From Campanula takesimana (Eukaryota; Streptophyta; Magnoliopsida; Asterales; Campanulaceae), in the NCBI GenBank assembly GCA_026119855.1, contig JAOWBW010000438.1, positions 934,631 through 998,630 on the forward strand: a stretch of 64,000 nt of DNA. Reading direction: 5' to 3'. Shown piece by piece: positions 35,116 to 47,498 of the stretch (position 1 is its first letter; every line of letters starts with the position of its first letter). The position numbers were made by a program, and so were the translations under genes. The notes beneath the pieces were generated by a model. The model was not told where the DNA came from and made no database searches. It saw only the letters and a program-made list of their open reading frames with translations.

Positions 35116-36112
35116 TGTAGACACCCTGCCTTGGACCACTCACCCCGATTGCATGATTGATTTTGTGTTTCTCCCTCTTTTAAGTGTTTTTTGTCAGTTC
35201 CTGTTACTTCCGTTAAGTTCCTGACTGACCCCGTTAAGTCCAGGGACTAAAATGAATAACAGGGCTAACTTTCTAGTCCATTCTGTCAAAAAAAGCCTTC
35301 TCTGAGTCGCGTGCCTCCGACCATAGGAGCCAGAAGCGCGTGCCTTCCACACCTAAGGTGGGAAGCACGCGCCTCTGGGCGTCAGTTACATATTTCTGAC
35401 CAAGAATCTCTCCCTTGCTCATTTTACATGATTTTGCCCGGGAAAGATTTCTTGGTGACTGAGTTTTGGCACCAAAAACATCTCTTTTACAATTATAAAA
35501 ACCCCTCTTCTCCACCATTTCAAAGGACTCTTTTTTAGCACTCTTAAAAAGTAGGACTTTTTGATCATTAAGAAAACTCTACACAAAATACTTTCAAAGC
35601 ATTTCCCAAGAAGTTCTCTAAGAAGTATTTGAAGGTCTTTGAAGCATAGGTGAAAGTTCATCTTCCTCCTTCTTCTCTACTTCATCTCTTCTCTCTTTTA
35701 TTTTAATCAAACGTGCAATCATCCCAAATCATTTTTTGGACATGACACCAACGACTACTTCACTTCATTGAAGCTAGTCAAGGAGTCATCTCCCTACATT
35801 CCAAAACCCCTTTTTTAACCCCTTTTATCATCATCGAAGAATAGGAAGAACATTTTGATTATGTAGATTTTGAACAAGCAAGACCGACATTAGTCGAGCG
35901 AGATGGGTGTTTAAGTACTTCCCATCTCGTAACCTAACCCCCGAACCTCATAACAAGAATCTCTGTTTTCGTATCAAACTTAGGCTAAATATTAGGTTTT
36001 TCTTATGTTCCTCTAAAACATAGGTGGAGACTCTACAATTAAAACACAAATAGACATCCTAGGAATAACACACGCGCTCTAGCCAAGCCGTGCTCCTCTC
36101 GGGGTATCTAGA
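35116..36112 (+). repeat. C-family LTR C2
   Basis: 997 bp from TGTAGACACCCTGCC to GGGGTATCTAGA (expected TATCTACA). GC words are at 35304, 35333 and 35362; TATA box at 35494. Near its end it has AGGTGGAGACTCT. It is collinear with C3 and with the C1 LTRs. Confidence 0.88.
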
Positions 36113-36413
36113 GGTCCCCTAATGGATTCATCCAAGTCCCCTAATGGATTTCAACTCGGCAGACGGGTCCCCTAACGGATTCAGCCAAGTCCCCTATACG
36201 GACTCTAAACATTGGCCACAGTGGGCCGATTTTTATCACCGCACCCCTTTTATCAGGAAAAGTCGCTCACACAGGGAGCGTACCTCTATCTCTTGTAATT
36301 TCAAGATTCTTGTTTCCATCGAGTCTTTGCTTTTTTCTTGGTGATGTCCTCGGCGGATGTTTTGTTCATTCGTCGACGCGTTTTGCTTTGCAATCCACAT
36401 CACCGAGGGGCTC
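36113..36413 (+). other. Remnant of C internal 3' end between two LTRs
   Basis: A short array of CCCCTAATGGATTCATCCAAGT words (36113-36240), the hairpin CGCTCACACAGGGAGCG (36264-36280), then sequence up to the purine tract GAGGGGCTC. It is the same 3' internal end as upstream of C2. No primer site follows C2, so C2 and C3 are not the two LTRs of one intact element. Confidence 0.75.
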
Positions 36414-37387
36414 TGTAGACACCTCGCCTTGGACCGTTCACCCTGATTGCACATTTGGTTTTGTGTTTCTCCCTATTTTAAGTGTTTCTCGTTAGTTTCT
36501 GTTACTTCTGTTAAGTTCCTGACTGACTTCGTTAAGTCCTGGGACCAAACTGAATAACAGTGCTGAATTTCTAGTCCATTCTATCATTTTTTACCATCTC
36601 TAAGTCACGCGCTTCCAGCCTTCGGGACCAGAGGCGCGCGCATCCCGCCACCAAGGCAGGAGGCGCGCGCACCTGGGCGTCAGTTACAGATTTCTATCCA
36701 AGAATCCCTCCCTTGCTCCTTTTAACAGGATTTGCCCTGGAAACTGATGTTGTTGACTTGGTTTTGGCACCAAAAACTCACCTCCTTCACCTATATAAAC
36801 ACCTCTAATTCACCTTTGAATAAGAGGAAGATTTTTTATCACTAACAAAACTATACACAAAATATACTTGCAAGACATTTCTCAAGAGTCACCCTTTGAA
36901 GTTCTTGAAAGTATAGGTAAAGACCATTATTTTTGCTCTCATCTCTTCTACTTCATCTCTCCTCTCTTTCTTTTATTTTCAATCAAAGTGCAATCACCCA
37001 AACATTTTGGGACATGACATCAAAGGCTACTTCACTTCATTGAAGCTAGTCAAGGGGTTATCTCCCTACATTCCAAAACACCTTTCAAAACCTCCTCTTT
37101 CATCAAAGATCAAGAAGAACATTTTATCATTCATGTAGATTTCGATCAAGCAAGACCAACTATAGTTGGACGAGATGGGTGTTTAAGTACTTCCCATCTC
37201 GTAACCTAACCCCCGAACCTCATAAACAAGAATCTCTGTTTTCGTAATCAAACATAGGATATAAACATTAGGTTTTTCTTATGTTCCTCTAAAACATAGG
37301 TGGCGACTCTACAAATCAAACACAAGTCGACATCCTAGGAAAATCCACCGCTCTAGCCAAGTAGTGGGCTCTCCCAGGGTATCTACA
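36414..37387 (+). repeat. C-family LTR C3
   Basis: 974 bp from TGTAGACACCTCGCC to GGGTATCTACA. GC words are at 36602, 36631 and 36660; TATA box (TATATAAA) at 36792. It abuts the interior of the D LTR at 37388, so it interrupts D. Confidence 0.88.
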
Positions 37388-37950
37388 GATTGATATGAGC
37401 AAATAATATTTAGTACTTTAATTCATTTGGGTACGGCTGTACACTATTATCAATCTCACTCTTCGAGTGGCCAAGCAGATATCTCTCTTGAGACAGGGAC
37501 AAATACTATATTGACTTATCATTCTTCCCTACAAGAATCCGATTATACCAATCGTAGCCTTTATAACCACCCAGTTAGGGGTAGTGTTTGAGTACATCAA
37601 ACATAATGTTCATCATGTGGAAGACTATGATAATCTCAGGTCTAAGGATAAACGATATAACTATTATGAGATTTAATTATGACATTTGACCATGACATAA
37701 ATCTCATAACGGGTCTATCCAGTACTTGTTCTCCAACATGTACCCCACAAGTTTAATCCGTATCCTATGCGCTATAATCATCATATGATTATCCATTAAA
37801 CTCATGCTATCTCTTCATAAGTGCTAGGGACAATGATTATTATAATAAACATGCAAAAGATATAATAACCGGGTTTGTTATCTCTATAAAAATGAAGCTA
37901 TGATGTAACGCATAGGCCTTTCTCAAGGGCCTAGGGCATAATATCCAACA
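37388..37950 (-). repeat. 3' LTR of antisense copia element D, truncated by C3
   Basis: Collinear with 53102-53647, the other D LTR: GATTGATAT[G/A]AGCAAATAA at the left and AGGGCATAATATCCAACA at the right. The next bases, ATCTCCCACTTGC, are the reverse complement of the purine tract GCAAGTGGGAGAT seen in A1 and A2. The rest of this LTR is missing to the left. Confidence 0.88.
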
Positions 37951-40707
37951 ATCTCCCACTTGCACTAGTCCCAATCTACGTTTATCCAATACCCATTGAG
38001 CTAGTTATGATTTCCATCATGATTGCAAGCGAGCTTATGTAGGATGATTATCTTTGTTATCATCATAAGGTATTTTGCATATTTTGATATCTCCCATCTT
38101 TGACGATTTCTCGAGTAAGATAGAAACGTCTGAGTATTGTTTAGATAAGACATTAGTTCCTTGATTTGTGAAATAACAATTATTGGCATAATAAGGTCCA
38201 TTAAATTAGTGACACTAGAAACAATTTCTAGTTTACTAATTAGTATCTTAATCCAAACAATTTTCTAGTTACATCTCATTCCACTAGATACTCAACCTTT
38301 TGTAGAATAGTAATGGTACATCTAGAACTCTTCTAACACCATTATTAAACATAAACATGTATTTATACTGCAATATTTATCTTTATTGGTTTGTAAGAAT
38401 GCATCTATGTAACTATTACAAGATCATCTTTCATTCCATCAAAGATCAAGAACGCATCCTTTAGTTCCTTTTAAAGAACATAAGGGTGTTTCTTATCTAG
38501 TGACTGTCACTAGGATCCGATTGGTATCATCTCATCATATTCCAAGTATATGAGACATCTGATCTTAGTACATAAACATGGCTTACATGATAGATCCAAT
38601 TGCCGAAGTATATGGAATCCTAATCATGTGTTCTTGCTCATTAGTCTTCCAGTAAGACAAATCTTGTCAAGAGTGATTCCATTAGACATTACAATTAGCC
38701 TCTCCAAGAGTTTTGCATAGTGAACTTTTCACTATCTGATCTTTATTAGTAACTTTGACTTTAACCAATCAATCTTTTAGATTTATCTCCATAAATCAGT
38801 CCAAGGATATAAGCGGCTTTATCCAAGTCTTTCATTTCGAAACTCTTTCAAAAAGAGATATATGTCAACCACATATATATGACTAGGAATAATATTATGC
38901 TCCCACTAAATTATTGTAATCACAAGTTTCATCTTTGATGAATTCAAACTCTTTGAATACTACATCAAAATTAAACTTCACTCCAAGTAGTTTGCTTTAA
39001 TCCATCTCATGAATTTCTGCAACTTGCATATTTTATTAGAATGTTATGGATCAAAACTTTTAGGTTGTATCAAACACATCCTAAAGTATGTTCCTGTTAA
39101 GGAATGCTGTTTTGACATTCATTCGTCATATTTCATATTCAAAATATGAGGTCATGACAATTAGAATCCTAATATCCTTAAGCATGACTATAGAGACAAA
39201 GTTTCATCATAATCGACATTATGAATTAACTTTACTCATTTAGTCGTGCTTTAATATGCACCTTGCAATCCATGTCTGTTTTCTCCAAGAAAACTGATTT
39301 TCTACCTTATGGTTTTTAAGCCCTCGGGTAGAACAATCAAGTTCCAAACTTCATTATCATACATGAATTGCATCTTAGATTTCATGACTCCTAGTCATTG
39401 ATCTAAAATCCGGAGCGGACTATGAATCTTGATAGGTAATAAGTCAATCATTCTCAATGATATCTTCATTACAACTTTCTATTACTAGAAATGAATATTT
39501 CTTGTTATAGATAATATCCTATCAGTTATGCAAATATCTTGTGAATACTTTAACGAATTTCAACAACTCCTTGTGAAACTTTGTTCAACTTCCATCTTAG
39601 GTTCTATGTCATTTTTTGGGTCTCGAACACTTCGAGATACATTTTACTCCCACTAGTTCTTTAGAGATAAACAATTTATCTAGAAAGTGCTATTTAGAGT
39701 AACAAACGATTTGTACTCTAAAGGGTGTAAAATTAATATCTTTAAGATATCACATGAAAATACATTAATTAGATTTGGCTGTGATTTTGTCCAAGACAAC
39801 ACTTTTCACAAAAGTATCACGTCACAAATCTTTATGAAAGACAAACCAAGATTTTCTTTCATTCCATATCTAATATGGCATTAGTCGAACCTCCTTAGAT
39901 GAAACACAATTTAGTGTAAGCGTAGCTATTTCCAGCACATAATCCAGAGGGTTAATTAAAGATCATCTTTGACTTATCATGAGGCGAAAAACAACAGTTT
40001 GCAGACAATCTGCAAGTTTCTGTAAACATGGGCCGTACGGCTCAGTACTAGGCGTGCGCCTAAATTGTAGCCATACGGTGGTTGTTCCCAGATTCTATTT
40101 TCTTATTCTGCAGAATTTCTGCAGACTTCTCATAAAGTCCAAGGCTCAAATATTCATCACTTTGATCAGATCAGAGTACAATAATACTTTTGCCATGAGA
40201 TTTTGAAATCCTTTTCTAAGCATTGCTACTTTAATGAACTACATACATCAATATGTATTAGTCCAAAAGAGTACTTCCTGTTACTACTATTAGTAAGAGG
40301 TGTCTTAATCAATTTACAAGACTCACATAAATCACATGATTCGAAATCATGCGAATTTAAAACTCCGTCCCATAGAATTTTAGATATGCGTTTCTTTTTA
40401 TTGATATAGACATCAATGCTTTAAGAATGTAAAGCTTACAGCCTTAGATTCGGATTTCCATTATTTACGTTATACTCATTATTTTGTTCTTCCAAGATAA
40501 GGATATAAAATCCCATTTATATGATTAGCAATACAATAAAGCAAATCATATTTAATGGAACACTTTCTTATTCGAAATAAGAAATATCCATAATCTTCTA
40601 ATGAAGAAATCAAAATAATATTTCTTATTTAAAGTAGGAACATCACAACATTGTTCAAAACAATTATGAACCCACTAGGTAAAGACACTTCGCAAGTTCC
40701 TATGATT
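37951..40707 (-). pseudogene. Decayed copia pol of element D, 3' half
   Basis: The reverse complement keeps fragments of a copia pol in all frames. Around 39180-39230 VDYDET is readable, followed in shifted frames by EYEI and NVKTAFLN (reverse transcriptase). Around 40230-40420 the integrase zinc-binding region is readable, with KRISK, ESCDLCESCKLIKT and IHIDVC. Many stops and indels are present and no frame exceeds about 80 codons. A GC-word triplet sits at 40032-40080. Similarity to A1 pol shows D is a related, older lineage. It is interrupted at 40708-40712 by B1. Confidence 0.75.
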
Positions 40708-40712
40708 AATGT

Positions 40713-43700
40713 TGTCACGACCCGAAAACTAGACTCTATTTTATTGGTAATAAATAATTATTATTTATTTATTTGCTCATTTATTTATTTAAATTATTAT
40801 TTAATTAATGAATTATGTGTGCATTTTATGTGTTATAATAATTTATGCTTAGCATTTTATTTGGATCATTTGTGCTAGAGTAGAAGTGTTGAGTCTTATT
40901 TATTAGTGGGGAGTTTATTTGAAGAATGGTAGTATTAGGAGGAAGGGGCCTAAGAGTAAAATGTTCAAATAATCTTTCTCCTACTCCTTCCCTACTCCCT
41001 CTCTTCTCCCTCACCTCTCCCTCATTCCTCTCCCAGCTCATTTCTCTCTCTTCCATAGAAAAGGTAAGTTTTCTCTCTTCCTTCTCTCTTCATTTTCTTC
41101 ATCTTCCTCTTGTTATTTCTCATTTCTTAAAACGTGAAACTTGTTTAGATCGTCGATAGGATCGTAGGAAGCTAAGAAATTTCGAGTTCCGTCACCTTTG
41201 AGAAAATCCGGGTAAGTTACTTTTCCCCTATTTATGCTAAAAATGTTCATCTTTAACTCCATTGATGCTCTAGTTGATATATATGGCTTCTTTGGTTGAT
41301 TTGGAATTTATTTGTAAATTATCCATTTTTTTTTGTGAAATTTGGGTATTTGATTCATCTCTTAGTTTGGGTTATCTAATAGATGTTATATGGGCTATTT
41401 TAGACTTATAAGTTTGTTCTAGTACCTTGTTATACTTGTTGGAGATGTTAGATTTTGGTTTGGTTTTAGTTTGGGTTGATTTTTGGAAGAAACCCAGAAT
41501 TTTGGCCGGATTTCGTCCCTCCGGGCAAGGAGGCGCGCGCACCATGTTTTGGGAGGCGTGCGCACCCTTTTCTGCTTAAAAAAACGCAGCCTTCTGATCA
41601 AGGGGGCGCGCGCACCCCACTTTTTAGGGAGGCGCGCGCACCCCTCTTTTTCCATTTTGTCCGTTTTTCGCTCAATCTTCGGAGGCCATAACTTCTTCGT
41701 CCGGACTCCGTTTTAGACGTGTAAACTATCGTTGGAAAGCTCTTTTCGAGTAATACGCAATGGTTCTATTGGCCGGATGGTTTCAGATCATAATGGTTGT
41801 ATCATTGTTGAGGTTTAAGATCAAGTGTGTAGTCTCGGTCTAGGTTCCGTAGTACTATTCTAGTTGACTTAGTTGGGACACGTGGAACACTTTAGTAATA
41901 AAATTGGTTCCTTTGTGAACAATGGTGTTATGTAATTTTATCAAGTATTGTTTGGGAATGTTTGGGTATCTTATGATGTTCAAATAATCTTTCTCCTACT
42001 CCTTCCCTACTCCCTCTCTTCTCCCTCACCTCTCCCCATTTCCTCTCCCAGCTCATTTCTCTCTCTTCCTAGAAAGGTAAGTTTTTCTCTCTTCCTTCTC
42101 TCTCATTTTCTTCATCTTCCTCTTGTTATTTCTCATTTCTTAAAACATGAAACTTGTTTTAGATCGTCGATAGGATCGTAGGAAGCTAAGAAATTTCGAG
42201 TTCCGTCACCTTTGAGAATCCGGGTAAGTTACTTTTCCCTCTATTTATGCTAAAAATGTTCATCTTTAACTCCATTGATGCTCTAGTTGATATATATGGC
42301 TTCTTTGGTTGATTTGGAATTTATTTGTAAATTATCCATTTTTTTTTTGTGAAAATTTGGGTGTTTGATTCATCTCTTAGTTTGGGTTATCTAATAGATG
42401 TTATATGGGCTATTTTTAGACTTTATAAGTTGTTCTAGTACCTTGTTATACTTGTTGGAGATGTTAGATTTTGGTTTGGTTTTAGTTTGGGTTGATTTTT
42501 GGAAGAAACCCAGAATTTTGGCCGGATTTCGTCCCTCCGGGCATGAGGACGCGCGCGGCACCATGTTTGGGAGGCGTGCGCACCCTTTTCTGCTTAAAAA
42601 ACGCAGCCTTCTGATCAAGGGAGGCGCGCGCACCACTTTTTAGGGAGGCGCGCGCACCCCTCTTTTTCCATTTTGTCCGTTTTTCGCTCAATCTTCCGGA
42701 GGCCATAACTTCTTCGTCCGGACTCCGTTTTAGACGTGTAAACTATCGTTGGAAAGCTCTTTTCGAGTATAATACGCAATGGTTCTATTGGCTGGATGGT
42801 TTCAGATCATAATGGTTGTATCATTGTTGAGGTTTAAGATCAAGGTGTAGTCTCGGTCTAGGTTCCGTAGTACTATTCTAGTTGACTTAGTTGGGCACCG
42901 TGGAACACTTTAGTAATTAAAATTGGTTCCTTTGTGAACAATGGTGTTATGTAATTTTATCAAGTATTGTTTGGGAATGTTTGGGTATCTTATGATGTGT
43001 TCGTGATTATTCCAATCGATTTGATTTTCGAGTAAGACTTGGTTTAGGTTTTAGGCGATGTCCTATAGTACCTAGAGGGTTGTTTATTGAACACCAAAGT
43101 GTAGGGTTTAGTCCGGTCGTGATCATGTTCTAATAAGGGTAACCTTTTGGATTCATTTTGGGGTGTTTAGAATTGGTTCGTTATGGACGGAGGTAAGCGT
43201 GAATTCGTAATTGGGTACTTACGGTTTGATTAACCTTAAGGTGTATTCATTCTGATTTCTACTTTGGAATTCCAGGTGTGATGAGATGGTTGAGTTCATA
43301 GTCCTAATATATCCTTATGAGTAAATGTTTAGGGTCATTTTGGTAATAGTCATTGTGCCATTTGTGAGCGACCGTTGGGTTGTGCTCTTTATGATTAACT
43401 TGTGGGTATCATATTTAGGATGTATTTCGTACATGCCTTATCTTGGAATCATTATGTTTTAATGGTCAATGTTGTTGGACTCTTTTATGAGAAACTCCTT
43501 GTGTTTATGTTGTTGAACTCTTCTTGAGTAAGCGTTTGCATATTTTATGGTGATTAATTGGTATGGTTCCCTACTTTGGAATCCTTAGTTGTTTATTGAG
43601 CTAGTATTTTATTACTTAGCCCTTACTTGAAAGTCCCAGCTGGTATTTTGTGTGTGTTTGGGCGATGCGAAACATTATGATGGCACAGCCAAGTCCATTG

Positions 43701-44555
43701 TGATGTTGACCATTGTTTTGCCCATATTACCCTCCTCCAGATTGGCCTTGGATGTGAGATGAGCTAGCTCCTTTGTGAGCATTATAGCTATTGGTTTTCG
43801 GGCTTTGACTGTGTGTCACTGTCCCCTTGTTATTGGTTCTGGTACCGAGTTTCTCTTCAGCTTTTATGCTACTATGAAGATGGTTTGTTTGCTTGATGGG
43901 TTGATTGGTCGCTTCTGACCGGGGTTTTCTCTCTTCGCTTTTATGCTACTGTGAAGATATGGATTGGTTGATTGTTGAAGCTGCGCAGCGAACCTTTAAT
44001 TGGTTCTATCGTTGGGAAACCTTGGCTAATATCCTTTGTTATGTGTTTACTTTCCGCTGCTATCTGTTAACTGTTAATTGTTACATGCTATGTGATATTT
44101 ATCATTGTTTATTGCTTATTGGATTATAGCATGTCATGTAGTTGCATTAGTAACTTACTGAGATTTTATCTCACCCCGTTATTTCCATCTTTGTTTTTCC
44201 CTCTAACCCCCCCCAGGAGGAAAGGATTAGGATTCGCGGATCGAAGAGGACGTCGAGGATTGAGATTTTGGGGCAGGTTGTTATGGATCGGTTTACACTT
44301 ATTTAAATGTATAACCATTTGGGATAGTTTTACCATTATTGACGTCAGTTTAAGATTGTATATTTTATTCTTTTGGGTATAAGCTGTGGAGCTTATGTTA
44401 GATGTACTTTGTTGATTTAAACTTGGATTTGTAAAACTTGTGTTATCATCTTTTGTTCAAAAATGGAATTTTTAACTTCTATATTTTAGAGTTGTGGTTT
44501 TAAGTCGACGTCCAGCTCGTGAGTTCCCGGCCCGAGGGGTCGGGGCGTCGCGACA
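40713..44555 (+). repeat. 5' LTR of B1 with internal tandem duplication
   Basis: 3,843 bp from TGTCACGACCCG to GTCGCGACA. It is longer than the 3' LTR because 40961-41975 is repeated at 41976 to about 42995 (period 1,015 bp, junction around ATGTTCAAAT). It contains two copies of the GC-word cassette (41531-41642 and about 42547-42659). Confidence 0.93.
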
Positions 44556-44557
44556 GT

Positions 44558-44569
44558 TGGTATCAGAGC
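44558..44569 (+). promoter_or_regulatory. Primer-binding site of B1
   Basis: TGGTATCAGAGC, complementary to the 3' end of initiator tRNA-Met, lies two bases after the 5' LTR. Confidence 0.88.
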
Positions 44570-44675
44570 TATGGTTTAGCTCTAAGTGTAAGTATAGGTG
44601 GACTAGAATGACCTAGGAGGGTAGTTGTGTTCGGAGTGACTAACGACGAGTATTTTATGCAGGTATTTGTTTGTG

Positions 44676-45730
44676 ATGGCTAGAAGAAGAACGGGTGAAA
44701 GTTTAGTGGGGCTCAGAATCAGAATGGTCTACGGGAAGAAAACCGTGCAATGTTTCAGGACAGGTTTGAAGCGGCCGTGAAAGCAATTCATGACCAGGGG
44801 CCGAGAGAGGAACATGTAGCACCTCCGCGATATGGGTTGTGAGCAGTTCTTGAAGTTGAAACCAAGTTAGTACGACGGTGAGCCTGATGTGAAGAAGGCC
44901 GAGCTATGGATAGAATCGATGGAGAAAATCTACGAGGTCTTTGGTTGCTATGATGAGGATAGGGTTCTGTTTGCAGCTTATAAGCTCGTGGGGGCTGCGG
45001 AACATTGGTGGAAGGCACTGAAGACCAGTTGGGATGCGACTCTTATACCATATCCTTGGGAGTGGTTCGTGAGGAAATTCAAGGATCATTTTATCTCTCT
45101 AGTGAATCAAAACCGGAAGGAGATCGAGTTCCTCAGCTTGGAGCAAGGCATGATGTCAGTAGCACAGTACTCGCTAAGTTCACAGAATTAGCCAGGTGTT
45201 GTGACTACCTTGTACGGACCGAGGAGCAGAAAGCGATGAGATTGATCAGGGTTTGAAGACAGCTATTAGGACTCAACTTTTAGCCCAAGAATTCAACCTT
45301 TTCAGGATGCGGTGGATCGAGCCTACTTAATTGAGCAGGATATTGGGGAACACAAAAGGAAGACTGAGATGGTTAACCCGGGTTAAGCAAGGAGGGCAGA
45401 GTAAGTCACAACAGCAACATTCGGATAACAGAGGTAATTCTGGAGTGCAAACTCGATTCAGAAGGAAACTTCAAGGGCAACCAACAGTAGGAAATCAAGG
45501 TTCTAATAAGGGGACACAAAATGGGAATGTCTCAATCTACTGTCAGAGGAAAGGACACTCAGAAGACAATGTCTGGAAAGAAGCAGGGAAAATGTGTGAA
45601 GTGTGGTCAGTTGGGACACTTCGTTAAAGATTGTCCGAGGTTTAGAGTTCAGTCATCGGGAACAGGAACTAGTACTTCACCGGGTCAGAAGAGAGATGCT
45701 TCGGGGACCCTAAGGTATAGGGTAGAGTAA
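44676..45730 (+). pseudogene. gag: Broken gag of B1
   Basis: The start ATG gives MARRRTGES. The body is in shifted frames: AELWIESMEKIYEVFGCYDE and HWWKALKTSW with a WEWFVRKFKDHF motif (about 44895-45110), then AKFTELARC (about 45170-45200). It ends in a CCHC knuckle C-x2-C-GQLGHF-x3-C (about 45593-45636). This order matches the retrotransposon gag (PF03732) and zinc knuckle of chromovirus-type gypsy elements. Several frameshifts and stops make it non-functional. Confidence 0.8.
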
Positions 45731-47498
45731 TTGCGATCAATCAGCACTCACCAGGTAACGGATAATTTCAGGAGGTATTATTTTGCGTCGTGTGAGAGCG
45801 AGCGCGTGCATTTTAGGATCATCGCATTTATGTGTTTCTGTGCATTTAGTTGCATTTTTTCTCCTGAGTCTTTGACTTATGTGTTGTAGGTGTCTACTCC
45901 TATGGAGGAGTTTTAGGGTATCTGATGAATTCTTATGTGCTTATGATGTGCTTAAGTATGGGTATGTCTCACCTGCTAATTAGCCATGTTGCTATTACAA
46001 GATTTTGATGTTACTATTTCTTTAGTCTATTGTCGTAGGGGATTGTTATATTCTCCATTCCTAATTTCTTAAAACTGTTTGAGAGCGTTCCTTTGGGTAG
46101 AGTTATACCTATCTTTTCTTATTGAAATCCGAGTATTTAGTTTCGGTCAATTTGTTGGGTGTATTTATCGTTCGTAAGGTTTCCATTTTCTTCTGAATAG
46201 TACCTAGTGTTTGAGGAGGAGCTTGGGTTAAATTGGGTTGTTGTGGTACAAAGGTGTGTGATGCTAATATTTAGATCATATCTCTAATTGTATCGGTTGG
46301 GTTATAGGAGTTGCGGATTCAATGAGAATCTCTTGAGGAAAATTTGGTCACTTTTTAGTACATCTCCGTGAGTACATCGGGATTGATTAGTATGGAGGAT
46401 GCGTGAATTGTTATGGGTAATGAGTTATGGTGGAAGTTATAATCGATAATGGTGGTAAGCGTGTTAAGTTTAGAAAGGACTAATAAGTATATTTTGGGAG
46501 AGTACAATTTCTCGATCTATGTTAAAGGCATTTTGAATTTTGGTTAGATAGTGGTTCTATGGTCCTAAATCTCTCCTTGGTGACGTTTCGCGATTGGGAC
46601 CAAGTGTATGTGAAGAAAGTTGAGTATCAATATTTGGGCATAATTAAAGAATATTGTGATTTGGTAATGGATCTATTGGAATGAGGCTAGCTATTGGTTT
46701 ATGATTTTGGTAGTACCATTGAGCTTAAGTATCATTAAGTTAATAAATGTATGCGTGAGAGACTAACTGGGGTTAGCTATTGAATTTAGGGTTCGTTGAT
46801 TTCCTTTGGGTATATGAGCACGGATTATAACTTAAATGGGAGTTAGAGAAAATCTTTTGAAGATGAAATTTGGATCGTTTTTGCGGACTATTGAGTATAT
46901 TGAATTGTTTAGGCTTCAAGACCGGATTAATGAAGGGATGAGAGTATAACATAGATTTAAGTGGACACTTTGTACGAGAAATTTTGGGGTTTGTATGGTA
47001 CTATTAATTAAGGTGTTAACTCAAAGTGAAGACACTATAATGGTAATCCATAGAGATATAGCCATTTCGATGAATATTGTGGAAATAAAAATTTCTTTAG
47101 CCTTTTATGTTTTAAAAGCTAATTAGGCTCGGGATGGTGATGTTTTGAATTTATGGGGAATACTACTAAGTATGCAATTTACAAAAGGAACACCTTTGCA
47201 GTGTAATTAAGGTTATGAATAAGGTGAGCTTGGGATATCTCGAGAGTTATGTTTGGGAGCAATTGGGATTCTCCAATTTTGATTATGGATTCTAATTAGT
47301 AGTGAATGTTATGATTGAAGGAAGTTATGTGCAGAGGTCGTGGTATTGTGTGAACATTATTTAGGGTTACTACGTGGTGTTTTGGGATGGATGATTGAGG
47401 AATTTGGTAAGTGACGGAACTATCGTATTAATGGCTACTTGATCATTCGGGTAAGTCTCGTTAAAATTCGGGTCGAATTTTCTTTAAGGGGGAGTGAA
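45731..47498 (+). other. Non-coding interior of B1 and polypurine tract
   Basis: No protease, reverse transcriptase, RNase H or integrase motif in any frame. The region is T/G-rich with dispersed words. The final bases, TTTAAGGGGGAGTGAA (47483-47498), are the polypurine tract directly before the 3' LTR. Confidence 0.7.
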
